DNA from: DAIOFH01 sp036745875
GTDB taxonomy: Bacteria > Planctomycetota > SZUA-567
Reading direction: 5' to 3'
DNA length: 6,156 nt
NCBI GenBank assembly: GCA_036745875.1
Contig: DAIOFH010000175.1
Span: forward strand, 1-6,156
Below, one piece after another: positions 5,477 to 6,156 of this stretch. How positions within the stretch are numbered: position 1 is the first letter of the stretch; the number at the start of each line of letters is the position of its first letter. Both the position numbers and the translations under genes were made by a program. Below the pieces are notes generated by a model. The model was not told the origin of the DNA. It did no database searches and worked only from the letters and a program-made list of their open reading frames with translations.

Positions 5477-6048
5477 CTCAAGGCCGCCTTGATCAAATCC
5501 TCCACTCCGAGGTCGGGATTGTTTTTCAATACTTTTTCAACTCTAACCGCTGCTTCATTGGCGGAGATGCCGAGAGCCACCAGAGCGGCGACCGCTTCTG
5601 ACGGCGTTCCGCCGGGAATGGATGACAGGTTGTCGCTCTGCGGGAGCAGTGTCTTCGCCCCCTTCAATTCGAGAATAATTCGTTTGGCGGTCTTTTCGCC
5701 CACGCCCTTGATTTTTTTCAGCGCCGCCGCATCCTGGCGTTCGACCGCAATGGCGAATTCTTGCGGGCTCATGCCTGAAAGGATCTGGAGGGCCATGGAC
5801 GGACCCACGCCGGAGAGATCAATAAGCCTTCTGAACAGGGCACGCTCGTCTTCGTCGGCAAAACCGATAAGGCGTAAATCATCCTCGCGGACAATAAGAT
5901 GCACAAGAACCGTCGCTTCCTGACCAAGCGACGGGAGCCGCCTTGAGGAGTTGAGGGAAAGGGTGATGTCCCAACCGATTCCGTTTGTTTCCAACACCAT
6001 CTTTGATGGATACTTATGTGAAACGACACCTTTGATGTGATTGTACAT
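5473..6048 (-). CDS. ruvA: Holliday junction branch-migration protein RuvA
   Basis: RuvA binds four-way DNA junctions as a tetramer and recruits the RuvB motor for branch migration in recombinational repair. The 191 residues show all three domains. The OB-fold domain (about 1-64) has the acidic pin E55-D56 that holds the junction open. The two helix-hairpin-helix motifs are SGVGPSMAL (79-87) and KGVGEKTAKR (114-123). After a flexible linker, the small RuvB-binding domain covers about 148-191. Length is normal. The ATG at 6048 gives the conserved opening MYNHIKG; the Shine-Dalgarno is weak. Neither ruvC nor ruvB is visible: the flavoprotein gene follows instead, with a 4-bp overlap. The 108 bp upstream to the window edge are AT-rich, hold no gene that I can see and give no clear promoter. 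Confidence 0.97.
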   Translation of the reverse strand: MYNHIKGVVSHKYPSKMVLETNGIGWDITLSLNSSRRLPSLGQEATVLVHLIVREDDLRLIGFADEDERALFRRLIDLSGVGPSMALQILSGMSPQEFAIAVERQDAAALKKIKGVGEKTAKRIILELKGAKTLLPQSDNLSSIPGGTPSEAVAALVALGISANEAAVRVEKVLKNNPDLGVEDLIKAALR

Positions 6049-6156
6049 GCCGGGGAAACTTTCTGCTTGAAGGTATTGGTAAAATATATGATCTTAGAGC
6101 ATTCAAAGAAAGTTGATAGTCATTTTTTTTGAAATGCCTTGGTATCAAAAGAATTA

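Overview
The window carries eight protein genes: six on the minus strand (one cut by the left edge) and two on the plus strand. A gene-free, AT-rich 551-bp region separates the two directions. The organism is probably a Gram-negative anaerobe or microaerophile. A heptose-bisphosphate phosphatase points to heptose-containing surface polysaccharide, and rubrerythrin plus desulfoferrodoxin is the usual oxygen-defence pair of anaerobes. Coding GC is roughly 50-57% by spot count. The phylum cannot be fixed from these genes.

Left part, leftward. Positions 1-579 hold the N-terminal part of the ribosome-associated GTPase HflX, which has its own promoter (657-685). To its right is a tight three-gene unit, read from right to left: a single-span membrane protein with a HEAT-like tail (2531-1830), an iron-sulfur-flavoprotein-like FMN protein (1824-1252) and GmhB (1259-708). 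The gaps are 5 bp and then an 8-bp overlap, so the three are very likely one transcript from a promoter at 2562-2591.

Centre, 2532-3082. No gene is seen here. The region holds two divergent sigma70-like promoters with identical hexamers (TTGACT/TATTAT) and several copies of an 8-bp word, TGTCGATA, spaced at about two and three helical turns. It also holds other inverted repeats, and a textbook intrinsic terminator placed just upstream of the rubrerythrin ribosome binding site. This is the most interesting part of the window. It looks like a two-layer control region, with operator sites at the promoter and conditional termination in a leader of about 150 nt.

Right of centre, rightward. Rubrerythrin (3083-3658) and desulfoferrodoxin (3764-4150) follow each other and end at a strong terminator (4182-4214). 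Together they form a superoxide-to-peroxide-to-water pathway: superoxide reductase makes peroxide and rubrerythrin reduces it. The desulfoferrodoxin has an unusual cysteine spacing in its N-terminal iron site.

Right part, leftward. RuvA (6048-5473) overlaps a HI0933-type FAD flavoprotein (5476-4232) by four bases. The flavoprotein converges on the desulfoferrodoxin terminator. Positions 6049-6156 show no gene. I saw no tRNA, rRNA, CRISPR array or insertion sequence.
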